From Thiotrichales bacterium (GTDB lineage: Bacteria > Pseudomonadota > Gammaproteobacteria > JAABTG01), in assembly GCA_011389995.1 (NCBI GenBank), contig JAABTG010000023.1, forward strand, positions 1-47,598: 47,598 bases of DNA. Direction: 5' to 3'. The notes under the pieces were generated by a model. It was not told the origin of the DNA and searched no databases. It worked only from the letters and a program-made list of their open reading frames with translations. Within the stretch, counting starts at the first letter, position 1, and each line of letters starts with the position of its first letter. Both the position numbers and the translations under genes were made by a program. This document shows positions 8,729-18,305 of this stretch, one piece after another.

Positions 8729-8921
8729 GGTGCCTGTCTCCCGTCTGCCGACGCCTGGGCACCAGGGACAGCATGGCCCGCCGGGTGGAGTCGCGCAGCA
8801 CGAACTCATGACGCCGGGCCGCGGCCACGGGCATTGGGATCAGCACCGCCGGGGCCACCACCCGGTGCAGCAGTGGCCAGTGCATGGCGCCCCACCCATG
8901 GCAAGCATTGCGGATGGCCAT
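8718..8921 (-). CDS. Possible small protein before the GspE-type ATPase
   Basis: 67 residues starting at an ATG with an excellent GGAGGA six bases upstream. It overlaps the start of the ATPase gene by 11 bases, the arrangement of translationally coupled genes. The N-terminal half is moderately hydrophobic (HWPLLHRVVAPAVLIPMPVAA); the rest is Arg-rich. No family recognised. The frame may be a chance one, but the ribosome binding site and the junction argue for translation. Confidence 0.4.
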   Translation of the reverse strand: MAIRNACHGWGAMHWPLLHRVVAPAVLIPMPVAAARRHEFVLRDSTRRAMLSLVPRRRQTGDRHHGR

Positions 8922-8982
8922 AGCTCGTCCTCCGGAGAATTCGCCGGGGGCCCTCCCCGGGCTCCCGGTCCCGGCGTCTTCC

Positions 8983-9621
8983 TCACGGCGAGGTGGTGAC
9001 CAGGCTGGTGGCCTCGATGTCGATCTCGACCCGCCGATTGGGTTGCAGACACTGGATGAGGGCCTGGCCCCGTTTGTCATCACAGGTCACCACCGGCTCG
9101 GTCTCACCTTTGGATTGCACCAGCAGCACGCTCGGGTCGAGACCACCATGCTCCACCAGATACCGTTTCACCTCCGCGGCCCGCTCCGCCGACAGCCGGG
9201 CGTTGTAGCGGCGGTCACCGATGGGATCGGCATGACCCGTTATGCGTATGGTGGAGATCCGCTCGTAGTCCTGCAGACCCTCGATCACGTGGTCCAGCCG
9301 CGTCTCGCCCTTGGGCCTGAGTTCGGCCTTGTCGAATTCGAAAAAGGTCACCGCGTCCAGGGTCACGTGCTTAAGGACCTTGCGGGGCTTCGGCGCAGGC
9401 GCGGGCTCCGGCTCCGGTTCGGCTTCAACCACCTCGGCCACCTTGCCGTCACAACCGATGATGGCGTCCTCGGGATCCCACGCCCGGGTATGCCAGCATT
9501 CACCGTAGGCATTGGTGACCACGTCGTCTTCCGAGGCATCGCGCAGATAACCCTCGGCATGGACACCGGAAGCCGCCACGGCGCTAATCAGAACGGCCAG
9601 CTTGATATGTAGGTTGATCAT
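8983..9621 (-). CDS. OmpA-family peptidoglycan-binding outer membrane protein
   Basis: 212 residues from an ATG with AAGGAG seven bases upstream. A signal peptide (residues 1-22, ending GVHA) is followed by a short domain with two cysteines (GECW, IGCDG), a Pro/Glu linker (EPEPEPAPAP) and the C-terminal OmpA domain with FEFDKAEL, ITGHAD, NARLSAERA and NRRVEI. The C-terminal domain binds the diaminopimelate of peptidoglycan. There is no N-terminal beta-barrel, so this is a small linker-type OmpA/Pal-like protein. Two cysteines in the OmpA domain (VVTCDDKRG, IQCLQ) may form a disulfide as in E. coli OmpA. Confidence 0.9.
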   Translation of the reverse strand: MINLHIKLAVLISAVAASGVHAEGYLRDASEDDVVTNAYGECWHTRAWDPEDAIIGCDGKVAEVVEAEPEPEPAPAPKPRKVLKHVTLDAVTFFEFDKAELRPKGETRLDHVIEGLQDYERISTIRITGHADPIGDRRYNARLSAERAAEVKRYLVEHGGLDPSVLLVQSKGETEPVVTCDDKRGQALIQCLQPNRRVEIDIEATSLVTTSP

Positions 9622-9861
9622 CTGTTTTCTCCTTAGGTTCTGCCATGAAATACGTCCTTCCCATCGCCTTCCCATCGCCATCGACCTGGAGCGCGAGGGC
9701 TTCGCGAATAACGTGCCGCTGGGGTCGTCAGAAGTCATAGAATTCCTGCACCAGATAACCGGTCACGGCATTCATCCGGGCGGGACCCGATTCACTCCGG
9801 CGGGCCCAGCCGCCCAGCGCTCCACCCATGCCCTTCCCCGCGGGCGGTGCCCATGGACCGG

Positions 9862-10386
9862 CTATTCAGTGCTCTTGGAGAAGAAGGCCACGGTGGCGTC
9901 CAGCGCCCCCTTGATGTCCTGGCGCATGGTCTTCACGGCCTCGGCGGCATCCAGGCCCATGGCCTTCAGGGCCACTCCCGGGTCCACCACGGCCACCCTG
10001 ATCTCGCCCGGCTTGCCACGATAGGAGAGGGGTCGCTCGGGCTTGGTCTGGTACACCGCGATCTGCTGGGAGACGCCGAGGCTCGCGTCCCCATGGTCGG
10101 CCATGAGCCCCGCCACCAGTTCGGGGTTACTCACCTGCAGCACCTTGTTGCGCACCAGCTTCTTCTCGTCACGCAGGGCGAGGTCGACGTCCTGGACGTA
10201 CTGGAGGGTCCACCCGCGCTGGAACAACTCGGCGCGCAATATCTCGATGACGTCGTGATAGGACCACATACCGGAGATCTCGGCGCTGTACATACCGCCG
10301 TGCTTGGCCGTCGAACCACCGGCATGAGCCAGGGGAAGCGCCAGCAGGAGGACCGCGGCGAGGGCGGCGGGGAGCGACTTGCTCAT
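9862..10386 (-). CDS. Exported DUF302-like protein
   Basis: 174 residues with a signal peptide (residues 1-22, ending AHA) and AAGGAG eight bases before ATG. The mature domain has the layout of DUF302-type proteins: a helix in YHDVIEILRAELFQRGW, a central hydrophilic part, then a strand with IRVAVVDPGVALKAMG. DUF302 proteins are small alpha/beta exported proteins without a proven activity. A weak match, so the family name is tentative. It follows the RND permease gene on the same strand after 143 bases. Confidence 0.55.
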   Translation of the reverse strand: MSKSLPAALAAVLLLALPLAHAGGSTAKHGGMYSAEISGMWSYHDVIEILRAELFQRGWTLQYVQDVDLALRDEKKLVRNKVLQVSNPELVAGLMADHGDASLGVSQQIAVYQTKPERPLSYRGKPGEIRVAVVDPGVALKAMGLDAAEAVKTMRQDIKGALDATVAFFSKSTE

Positions 10387-10529
10387 AGGTGGACTCCTTC
10401 AATGGTTGAGTACACACCACACCATGCGAGAACCGTTCCATAGGGGATAACGGCGCAAACGGGGGCCGCCGAGGGTCCGTATGGGGCATTTCCACCGGCC
10501 GCGCGGCCATTTGCACCGCAACGGCGCCC

Positions 10530-13500
10530 TCAGGCCTGCCGACGGCGCTCCCCCAGGCTCAACACGAACACCGTCAGGGCCGGCAGGGTGGTGAGGGTGA
10601 CGATGGCCGCGCCGAGGATCCCGAACAGCACGATGGCGCCCACACCGCGGTAGAGTTCGGCCCCGGCGCCGGGAAGGAACACCAGGGGAGAGAGCCCGGC
10701 GATGGTGGTGATGGCCGACATGGCGATGGGCCGCAGGCGCGCCTCCACCGCCTCGCGTACGGCCTCCACCGCTGCCATGCCCTCCTGGCACACGTTGTCC
10801 ATGGCGCGATGGACGATGAGGATGGGGTTGTTGACCACCGTGCCCATGAGGATCAGGAAGCCCAGCATGGAGATCATGTCGAAGGGCTGGTGCACCGCCT
10901 GCAGGCCCACCAGGGGCAGCAGGGCCCCGCCCTGGTTGAGCAACCACAGACCGGCGATGCCGGCGGCCACCCCCAGGGGAATGGTCACCATGATGAGCAG
11001 GGGATAGCCCCAGTGGCTGAAGATGGCCACCAGCACCAGGTAGACGATCACCAGCGCCACCGCGAAGTTGGAGCGCAGGGATTCGCGGGTGGCCTGGAGC
11101 TGATCGCTGGCCCCGGAGATGTCCACGGTGACCCCGCTGGGGATGGCGCCGGTGTCCCGCAGATGTCCCAACACCTCCTGCTTCACCACCGCCACGCCGG
11201 TCTCCAGGGCCACGGTCTCGGGGGGAATGATGTTGAGGGTCACGGCGCGGCGCCCCTCCACCCGCCGGATGGTGCTGGTATCCACCGTCTGCACCACCGC
11301 GGCCAGGGCCGACAGGGGCAGTACCGCGCCCTGGGGCGTATAGATGGGCAGTTGGTCCAGACGGTCCACCCCGGCCGCGGGCCCGGCACTGCTGTAGAGG
11401 TAGATATCGATCTTGTCGTCGGCCAGGAAGAACTCGTCCACGAAGGCGCCGTCCGTGAGGGCGGCCACGGTGAAACCTAGGTCGCCGGCGGTCATCCCCA
11501 CTTCGCTGGCGCGGTCCCAGTCGGGGCGCACCTCGATGAGGGGCTGGGCCAGGGACAGGGTGGACGGGTTGGCCTGGATGCGCGGCCCGTCGAATACCTC
11601 CTCCGCCCGCCGGTAGGCGGCCAGGGCGACATCGTAGATGGGGCCGAGTCGCGGCCCGCTGATATCGAGGTTGACGCTGCGGGTACCGCCCTCGTTGCTG
11701 GTGATGATGGAGCCACGGGACACGAAGGTGCGCATCCCCGGGTATTCACGGAACTTCTCGTCCAGGACATCCATGAGGTCGCGGATATGGGCGGGGTCGC
11801 GGGTCTCGGAGATGATGCGCAGGCCCTGGGCCTCGATGCTGAGGTTGAGATATTTCATGGCCGGGACCTCCGCCTCGCCGCGTTCGTAGGCCTCGGGATC
11901 GGCCCCCACGAAGGGCATGAAATAGTCCTGCAGCTCCTCTCCGATGGCGAGCATCCGCGGGAGGTTATAGCCGGGGGGCGCATTCATGCGGGCGAAGGTC
12001 TTGGCCTCCTCGCCCTCGGGAAGATAAGCGGCGGGAGGGGTCAGGCCGACGATGATGGCGGCGCTGGCGGCCACCGTGGCGAGGATGGTGGCGGCCCGCC
12101 GCGGGGCGGTGGCCAGCAGGGCATCCACCGCCGCCAGCACGCGGCCGCGCACGCCCTTCTTGGAAAGCCCCGGCCGGCCCTTCTCCGAGTGGAAGTCCAG
12201 GCGCGCGCTGGCGGTGGGAATGACGGTGATGGCGATGAGCATGGAGGCGAGGATGGAGGCGGAGATGGCGATGGCGATATCCGAGTAGAGCTGGCCGGCC
12301 TCCTCTTGAATGAACAGCACGGGTGCGAACACCAGCACGGTGGTGAGGGTGGAGGCCAGCACCGCCGGCCACACCCGCTGCACCCCCGCCACGGCGCTCC
12401 TGAGGCGGTCCAGGCCGCGCCGGCGCTCCAGCTCGATGCTCTCCAGCACCACGATGGAATTGTCCAGGGTCATGCCGATGGCGAAGGCCACGCCGGCCAG
12501 GGAGATGACGTTGATGGTGCGGCCCGTCACCAGGAGGCCGAGGAAGGCCGCGATGGCGCAGATGGGTATGCCCATCACGCCGATGAAGGTGGCCCGCCCC
12601 GAGCGCAGGAAGAGGAACATCACCAGGGTGGCGAACAGGGCCCCGATGGCCAGGTTCTTCCAGACGTTGGCGATGGAGTCCTCGACGTAGGTCACGTCAT
12701 CGGCCGTGAGGGCCATCTCCATACCGGCGGGACCCAGGGTCTCCTCGTTGATGGCCTGCACCTCCGCCATCATGGCGTACTTGATGTCGATGACATTGGA
12801 GCCGGTGATGCGGCGCACGGACAGGCTGATGACGGGCTTGCGATTGACGAAGGAGGCATCCCGCACCTCCTGGTGATCGAGCACCACCCGGGCCACGTCT
12901 CTCAGGCGGATCACCGTGTCGCCGCGGCGGGTGATGATGAGGTTGTCCATGTCCTCCACTTCGTCGAAGCGCCCCACGGTGCGCAGCAGGTAGCGGCGCT
13001 TGCCGCTCTCCAGCTCACCCCCCGAGACGTCCCGGTTACGCGCGTTGATGGCGTCACGCACGTCCAGCACCGTGAGGTCCCTCTGGGCCAGGGCCTGGGG
13101 GTCCAGCAGGACCCGCACCTGGCGTTCGGCGCCGCCGCCCACCCCCACGCGGGACACGCCGGGCACGCCCGACATGCGCGGGCGCACGTGGTCTTCCACG
13201 AAGTCCCGCATCATGTCCATGTCGAGGCCCCGGGGGTTGCCCTCCAGGGGCTCGATGCGGAAGTACATGAAGGAGTTCTGGGAGAACGAGGTGGCGTAGA
13301 CCCGGGGCTCGTCCACGTTGAGGGGGTAGGACGGCACCTGGTTGAGGGCGTTGTTCACCCGGATCAGGGTCTCGGTGATGTCCACGCCGAAGGGAAACTC
13401 CATCTCGATCTCGGCCTGGCCGCTGGAGGCCCGGGAGATGATGCGGCGCAGGGCCGGGATGGTGCGCAGGTACTCCTCCTGCTCGATGAGGATCTCCTTC

Positions 13501-13673
13501 TCCACATCCTGGGGCGTGGCCCCGGGCCAGGAGGTCTGCACCGTCACCGTGCGCACCTCCAGGTCCGGGATCATCTGCACCGGGATGCGCAGGGCCGCCA
13601 TCACCCCCAGCACACCGAGGATCAGCACGATGACGGTCATCAGCACGCCGCGGCGGATGATGGCCTCGAACAC
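10530..13673 (-). CDS. RND efflux permease, HAE1-type
   Basis: 1047 residues, full length for an AcrB-type trimeric inner-membrane pump. It has TM1 (residues 11-30), the porter domains, the TM4 motif GMTLDNSIVVLES and the TM10 motif GTVVNNPILIVH. Compared with AcrB, the second aspartate of the TM4 pair is Asn and the TM10 lysine is Asn, so the proton relay must differ; such DN/NN variants exist elsewhere in the family. The gene starts 10 bases after the adaptor gene, forming a two-gene pump operon without an outer-membrane TolC-type channel nearby. The substrate is unknown. Confidence 0.9.
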   Translation of the reverse strand: MFEAIIRRGVLMTVIVLILGVLGVMAALRIPVQMIPDLEVRTVTVQTSWPGATPQDVEKEILIEQEEYLRTIPALRRIISRASSGQAEIEMEFPFGVDITETLIRVNNALNQVPSYPLNVDEPRVYATSFSQNSFMYFRIEPLEGNPRGLDMDMMRDFVEDHVRPRMSGVPGVSRVGVGGGAERQVRVLLDPQALAQRDLTVLDVRDAINARNRDVSGGELESGKRRYLLRTVGRFDEVEDMDNLIITRRGDTVIRLRDVARVVLDHQEVRDASFVNRKPVISLSVRRITGSNVIDIKYAMMAEVQAINEETLGPAGMEMALTADDVTYVEDSIANVWKNLAIGALFATLVMFLFLRSGRATFIGVMGIPICAIAAFLGLLVTGRTINVISLAGVAFAIGMTLDNSIVVLESIELERRRGLDRLRSAVAGVQRVWPAVLASTLTTVLVFAPVLFIQEEAGQLYSDIAIAISASILASMLIAITVIPTASARLDFHSEKGRPGLSKKGVRGRVLAAVDALLATAPRRAATILATVAASAAIIVGLTPPAAYLPEGEEAKTFARMNAPPGYNLPRMLAIGEELQDYFMPFVGADPEAYERGEAEVPAMKYLNLSIEAQGLRIISETRDPAHIRDLMDVLDEKFREYPGMRTFVSRGSIITSNEGGTRSVNLDISGPRLGPIYDVALAAYRRAEEVFDGPRIQANPSTLSLAQPLIEVRPDWDRASEVGMTAGDLGFTVAALTDGAFVDEFFLADDKIDIYLYSSAGPAAGVDRLDQLPIYTPQGAVLPLSALAAVVQTVDTSTIRRVEGRRAVTLNIIPPETVALETGVAVVKQEVLGHLRDTGAIPSGVTVDISGASDQLQATRESLRSNFAVALVIVYLVLVAIFSHWGYPLLIMVTIPLGVAAGIAGLWLLNQGGALLPLVGLQAVHQPFDMISMLGFLILMGTVVNNPILIVHRAMDNVCQEGMAAVEAVREAVEARLRPIAMSAITTIAGLSPLVFLPGAGAELYRGVGAIVLFGILGAAIVTLTTLPALTVFVLSLGERRRQA

Positions 13674-13683
13674 GCCGGGCCCC

Positions 13684-14787
13684 TCAGTCGCCGGCGCGCA
13701 CGTTGACAGCCTGACCGTCCCGCAGCGCCTCGTTGCCCTCCACCACCACCGTCACCCCACCCTCCAGGCCGTCCCGGATCTCCACCTCGTCACCGAAGGC
13801 CAGACCCAACCGCACCTGGTGCTCCCGCACCCGGTGGGTGTCGCCGCTATCATCGAGCACCCACACCGAGACCCGCCCGTCGGGGTAACGCAGCAGGGCG
13901 TCCCGCGGCACCACCACGCCGGTGCGCCCGGTGTCCAGGCGCAGCACGGCCCGTACGGACATGCCCGGCGTCATGGCGGGATGGGAGTCCCCCGCCGGCA
14001 CCACCCGCAACAGGAAGGTGCGCGCCGACGGATCGCTCACCGGCACCGCGGCCTGGATACGTCCGGCGATGGGTTTCTCGGGGAGGGCATCGAGGACCAC
14101 CGTGACGGCGGTATCCCCCGTCAGGCGGGGATAGAGTTCCTGGGGGGCACGGAAGTCGAAGCGCAGGCCCGCGATGGCCACCAGCTCCACCACCGTGTCA
14201 CCGGGGGAGAGCCACTCTCCCACCTCCGCCACCCGACGGCTGATGACCCCGTCATAGGGGGCGGTGATGCGGTGCCGTGCTACCACCGCCTGCTGGTGCC
14301 GCACCTCCGCGACGGCCCCCGCCACCTCGGCCCGGGCCACCTCCACGGCCGTGGCACGGGCCTCCAGCTCGCTGGCCGATATGTTCTGGTCCCGCTCCAG
14401 GGCCCGGCCCTCGCGCAGGCGCCGGCGGGCATCCGCCAATTCCGCCCGTGCCCGCCGGGCCGCGGCCTCGGAGAGCTCCAGTTTGAGATCCGCCAACTCA
14501 TGATCCAGCTCCACCAGCAGCCCGCCCGCCGCCACGCGGTCCCCGGCATCCACCGGCAAGGCCGCCACCATGCCGCCCACCTGGGTGGACAGGGACGAGG
14601 CACGGGGTGACGTGACGGTGCCTGTGACCCGCTCCTCCCGAATGATGGGCATGGTCTCGGAGCGGGCCACGGCCACCGGTGCGGCCCCGGCGCCACCGGC
14701 CGCGGCGGGCATCATCAGGGCTGCCATCAGGACCAGCCAGCCCGCCGCCGGGAGGCGGGGCCTTCCAGAGAAGAATCCAATGCGCAT
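13684..14787 (-). CDS. RND efflux periplasmic adaptor (MFP)
   Basis: 367 residues from ATG 14787 (a TTG one codon earlier is less likely). A signal peptide/anchor (hydrophobic stretch about residues 13-35) precedes a barrel-sandwich (lipoyl-like) half GGMVAALPVDAGDRV, an alpha-hairpin of about residues 95-155 and the second lipoyl half ITAPYDGVISRR, then beta-barrel and membrane-proximal domains. It links the RND permease to an outer-membrane channel. It is first in the operon with the permease. Confidence 0.9.
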   Translation of the reverse strand: MRIGFFSGRPRLPAAGWLVLMAALMMPAAAGGAGAAPVAVARSETMPIIREERVTGTVTSPRASSLSTQVGGMVAALPVDAGDRVAAGGLLVELDHELADLKLELSEAAARRARAELADARRRLREGRALERDQNISASELEARATAVEVARAEVAGAVAEVRHQQAVVARHRITAPYDGVISRRVAEVGEWLSPGDTVVELVAIAGLRFDFRAPQELYPRLTGDTAVTVVLDALPEKPIAGRIQAAVPVSDPSARTFLLRVVPAGDSHPAMTPGMSVRAVLRLDTGRTGVVVPRDALLRYPDGRVSVWVLDDSGDTHRVREHQVRLGLAFGDEVEIRDGLEGGVTVVVEGNEALRDGQAVNVRAGD

Positions 14788-14837
14788 CAATTTGTGACAA
14801 CGGCGGCCCCCACGGTGTTCCCATCCCCCTGCCCAGT

Positions 14838-14970
14838 GGGGTCAGGCTTGAGTTATTGAGTTATTGCGCTTCCGCGGTCCTGCGCCTTTCAAGATCAGAA
14901 CTTGCGTATTTGCCTAAGCGTCAATGGGGCGCTGGCGGCCTCAACAACTCAATAACTCAAGCCTGACCCC
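14838..14970. mobile_element. MITE/REP-like element with perfect 25-bp inverted repeats
   Basis: Two perfect 25-base inverted arms (14838-14862 and 14946-14970), starting GGGGTCAGGCTTGAG, flank 83 bases without a coding frame. The arms contain a short internal direct repeat GAGTTATT. The element lies between the RND operon and the oxidoreductase operon, both on the minus strand. Such GGGGTCAGG-ended palindromes resemble elements mobilised by REP-associated tyrosine transposases; no transposase is present here, so mobility is inferred. Confidence 0.6.
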
Positions 14971-14994
14971 AGCCGTTGAGCCTGGCGGTGGGGG

Positions 14995-15972
14995 TCAGCG
15001 GGGGCGGGCCTTGGCGAGTTCTTCGATGAGCATGCCTTTGAAGAGCGGCACCTTATAGGCGTTGTGGGTCATGGGCACGGCGTCGGCCATGGCGGTCTCG
15101 GCGGCGTCGCGGATGTGGGCATCGTCCAGGGGGTTACCCCTCAACACATCTTCGGCCGCCGTGGAGCGCCACGGCACCGGGGCGGCGGCGGCCAGCACCA
15201 CGCGGGCCTGCCTCACGGTGTCGCCGTCCAGGGTCAGGGCGAGGGCGCAGCCGGCGATGGCGAAATCCCAGGAGCGCCGGGTGCGGATTTTGCGATAGCT
15301 GTTGTAGAGGCCCGCGGGCGGGGCCGGGATGCGCACCTCGGTGATGACCTCCCCGGGCTCCAGCACCGTCTCCCGGGTGGGGTCCTCGGCAGGGGCCACG
15401 TGGAGATCGGCCACCGCCACCCGGCGGGTGCCTGCGGGACCGTCGATGATCGCCGCGGCGTCGAGGGCCATGAGGGCCGGCGCCAGGTCCGAGGGATGGA
15501 CGATGAAGCACTGGGCGCCGCCCAGGATGGCATGGTGCTGGTTCTCGCCGTTGACGGCGAAGCACTTGTAGCCGCCCTTGCGCAGGCAGGGGAAATCGCC
15601 GCGGTAGTACCAGCAGCGCGGTTTCTGGCACAGGTTGCCGCCCACGGTCCCCTGATGACGGAGTTGGGGGCTGGCCACAGCGGCGGCGGCCTGGGCGAGG
15701 CCCGGGTAGCGCCCGGCCACCGTGGCATGCCCGGCCAGGTCGGTGATGGTGGTCATGGCACCGACGGCGAGCCCGCCGTCCTTGAGCTCCCGCACCCCGG
15801 CGAGGCCTTCGACATCCCCCAGGCTCACCACCGTGTCCACGGCGTACACGCCGTCCCGCAGGCAGCCCAGCAGATCGGTACCGCCGGCGTGGATGGTCGC
15901 ACCCTCGGCCTCCAGGCTGGAGATGACATCGGCCACGGAGCGTGGCCGCACGTAGGAGAATGGCGTGGTCAT
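14995..15972 (-). CDS. Molybdoenzyme FAD subunit, PaoB-type with 4Fe-4S site
   Basis: 325 residues, FAD-binding (CoxM/PaoB) subunit of a xanthine oxidase family enzyme. FAD-binding motifs HAGGTDLL (residues 28-35) and TVGGNLCQ (109-116) are present. An insert carries four cysteines (115, 120, 129, 137), matching the extra 4Fe-4S cluster of E. coli PaoB and 4-hydroxybenzoyl-CoA reductase-like subunits. It passes electrons from the 2Fe-2S subunit to an acceptor through FAD. Its ATG overlaps the stop of the molybdenum subunit gene by four bases. Confidence 0.88.
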   Translation of the reverse strand: MTTPFSYVRPRSVADVISSLEAEGATIHAGGTDLLGCLRDGVYAVDTVVSLGDVEGLAGVRELKDGGLAVGAMTTITDLAGHATVAGRYPGLAQAAAAVASPQLRHQGTVGGNLCQKPRCWYYRGDFPCLRKGGYKCFAVNGENQHHAILGGAQCFIVHPSDLAPALMALDAAAIIDGPAGTRRVAVADLHVAPAEDPTRETVLEPGEVITEVRIPAPPAGLYNSYRKIRTRRSWDFAIAGCALALTLDGDTVRQARVVLAAAAPVPWRSTAAEDVLRGNPLDDAHIRDAAETAMADAVPMTHNAYKVPLFKGMLIEELAKARPR

Positions 15973-18302
15973 TGCGGGCCCTCCTGAAGGTCGATGCGGG
16001 CGACGAGGGTCTCGGGGTTGATGGGGGTATCGAGCATCCGCACCCCCACGGCGTCGTACACGGCATTGGCGATGGCCGCGCCGGTGGGTATGGTGACCGG
16101 CTCACCGAGGCCCTTGGCGCCCACGATGTTCGCCTCCTCATCGTTCAGCATCACCGGCGCCGACACCACCTCGTCCGGCACGTCGAGGGCGGTGGGCAGC
16201 TTGTAGTCGTGCCAGCTCTTATTGCACAACTTGCCGGTGGGGCCGTCCAGCACCCGTGACTCCGTCTGGGCGAAGCCCGCGCCCATGGTGACACCCCCCA
16301 CCAACTGGCCATCCCAGGTGAGGCGATTGATGACCCGCCCGCTCTCGTTGGTGCCGACCATCCGCAACAGGCGTACCTCGCCGGTGCCGGTGTTCACCTC
16401 CACCTCGCAGAACTGGGCCGCGAAGGGGGTGATGCTGACGTCGTCGGGGTTGGGCTGGCGTTCCCCGATCCCCACCACCACCTTCTGGTTCTTCAGGGCG
16501 TCGAGATCGGTGATGGCCACGGTCTCGAGGCCGTCGGTGGTCTCCAGGCGGTCGCCGGCGAAGCGGATCTCCTGCCGTGGCCGTCCCAGCTGAGTGGCGG
16601 CCATGTCCATGAGTTGATCTTTCACCGCCAGGCAGGCCCGACGCACGGTGGGGGCCTCCGTGGGCACCGTCTTGCTGCCGCCGGAGGGGGTGGCGAACTG
16701 GGTGGTGGCGGTATCGGCGTGCTCCACCTGGATGGCGTCGGGGTCCATGCCGAACTCCTCCGCCACCACCATGGCCATCACCGTCTTGGTACCGGTACCG
16801 ATGTCCGAGGCCCCCATGTTGAGGTTGGCCGTGCCATCCACATAGAGCCGCAGGATCACCGTGGCCGGCGGGCCGCCGTCACCCACGTACCAGTTGGCCG
16901 CCGCCATGCCCACGCCGCGCCGCACATGGCCTTCGCCTTTGCCCGCGACGCCTTTGCCTTTGCCCGCGGCCCTGGCCTGCTGCCAGCCGAAGGCCGCGGC
17001 CCCCTCCTCGATGCAGCGCCGCAGGCCGTCGGTGGTGTAGGGCTTGTCGTCCCGGGCCTGGGAACCGTCCGGTATGTTCTTCAGCCGCAGGGCCACCGGG
17101 TCCATGGCAAGCTCGGCCGCCAGCTCGTCCATCATCTGGTCCATGGCCCACGAGCCCTGGACGTAGCCAGGCGCGCGGAAGGGACGGGCCGGCTGGGCAT
17201 TGATGTAGACGTCCTTGAGATGGGTGCGCACGTTGGGGCAGCGGTAGAGATCCTTGGCGATCCAGTCCAGCAGCGAGGTGCCGCCTGCCTTGTAGGCGCC
17301 GCTGGCCCCCGTGCCCTCGAAGTGGATGGCGGTCAGGGTGCCGTCCTTCTTCGCCCCCACCTTGAGGGTCATGAGGGTGGCCGGCCGGTTGCCCTGGGTG
17401 AGCAGGGTCTGCTCCCGGGTCAGGAACAGTTTCACCGGCCGGTTGATGCGTCTGGCCATCAGGGCCGCCGCCACCGCGTACTTGTCGGTGCGCAGCTTGG
17501 AGCCGAAGGCCCCGCCCACGTAGTGGCCGATGACCCGCACCCGGGCCAGGGGCATATCCAACACCTCGGCGAGCTCGCCCTGAATGGCGAACACCCCCTG
17601 GGTGGACTCCCACACCGTGAGGCGGTCGCCGTCCCAGCTGGCCACGCAGCCATGGGGTTCGAGGGGCGTCTGCATCTGGCTGCCCACGCGAAAGTTGCGC
17701 TCCAGCACCACGTCGGCCGCCGCAAAGCCCTGCTCCACGTCACCGCGGCCATCTTCGGACTCGCCCGCCAGGTTGCCGTCGGCATGGACGCCGGGGGCGT
17801 CCTCATCCAGGGCATGGGCCACGTCGGACACGAAGGGCAGTTCCTCGTACTCCACCACGATGGCGCGCAGGGCGTCGGCCGCCCGATAGGGGGTATCGGC
17901 GGCCACCGCCGCCACCGCCTCGCCCTCGAAGCGGCAGTGGTCCTCGAACAGCCGGCCCTGGTGGCCGCCGCCGTAGGACCAGGCGGGATTGGCGTCACCG
18001 GTGTTGCGGCTGATGACGGCATAGACGCCGGCCATGCCCTCTGCTGCCGAGGTGTCGATGGACTTCACCCGGGCGTTGGCGTGGGGACTGCCGAGCATGG
18101 CGCCGTAGACCATGCCGGGGAGCACCACGTCCGAGGGAAACACGGCCGCCCCGCTCACCCGCTCATAGCCATCTACCCGGGGGTGACGCTCCCCCACCAC
18201 CCGGGTGCGCTCACCCCAGGCCTCGGGCTCGCCCTCGGCACCCGCGTCGGGGGCCTGGGTAAAGGGTATCTGGCCTTCGATGCCTTCCTTCTCCTGTGCC
18301 AT
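15969..18302 (-). CDS. Molybdopterin-binding catalytic subunit, xanthine oxidase family
   Basis: 777 residues. It contains the CO-dehydrogenase/xanthine dehydrogenase large-subunit layout: an N-terminal aldehyde oxidase hammerhead domain (starting after VVGERHPRVDGYERV), the molybdopterin-binding stretches GGAFGSK, RAPGYVQG and GASDIGTGTKTV, and a conserved C-terminal GAKGLGEP that supplies the catalytic glutamate (E). It oxidises aldehydes or N-heterocycles with molybdenum cytosine dinucleotide; length and partners favour an aldehyde oxidoreductase like PaoC. Second in a three-gene operon, 3 bases after the Fe-S subunit gene. Confidence 0.88.
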   Translation of the reverse strand: MAQEKEGIEGQIPFTQAPDAGAEGEPEAWGERTRVVGERHPRVDGYERVSGAAVFPSDVVLPGMVYGAMLGSPHANARVKSIDTSAAEGMAGVYAVISRNTGDANPAWSYGGGHQGRLFEDHCRFEGEAVAAVAADTPYRAADALRAIVVEYEELPFVSDVAHALDEDAPGVHADGNLAGESEDGRGDVEQGFAAADVVLERNFRVGSQMQTPLEPHGCVASWDGDRLTVWESTQGVFAIQGELAEVLDMPLARVRVIGHYVGGAFGSKLRTDKYAVAAALMARRINRPVKLFLTREQTLLTQGNRPATLMTLKVGAKKDGTLTAIHFEGTGASGAYKAGGTSLLDWIAKDLYRCPNVRTHLKDVYINAQPARPFRAPGYVQGSWAMDQMMDELAAELAMDPVALRLKNIPDGSQARDDKPYTTDGLRRCIEEGAAAFGWQQARAAGKGKGVAGKGEGHVRRGVGMAAANWYVGDGGPPATVILRLYVDGTANLNMGASDIGTGTKTVMAMVVAEEFGMDPDAIQVEHADTATTQFATPSGGSKTVPTEAPTVRRACLAVKDQLMDMAATQLGRPRQEIRFAGDRLETTDGLETVAITDLDALKNQKVVVGIGERQPNPDDVSITPFAAQFCEVEVNTGTGEVRLLRMVGTNESGRVINRLTWDGQLVGGVTMGAGFAQTESRVLDGPTGKLCNKSWHDYKLPTALDVPDEVVSAPVMLNDEEANIVGAKGLGEPVTIPTGAAIANAVYDAVGVRMLDTPINPETLVARIDLQEGPQ

Positions 18303-18305
18303 GGT

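Noticed and set aside
11787..13706. 639-residue open frame on the + strand
   Set aside because: It is a His/Gly/Asp-rich antisense frame to the RND permease gene; it has no motif, and such long frames are common opposite GC-rich genes.
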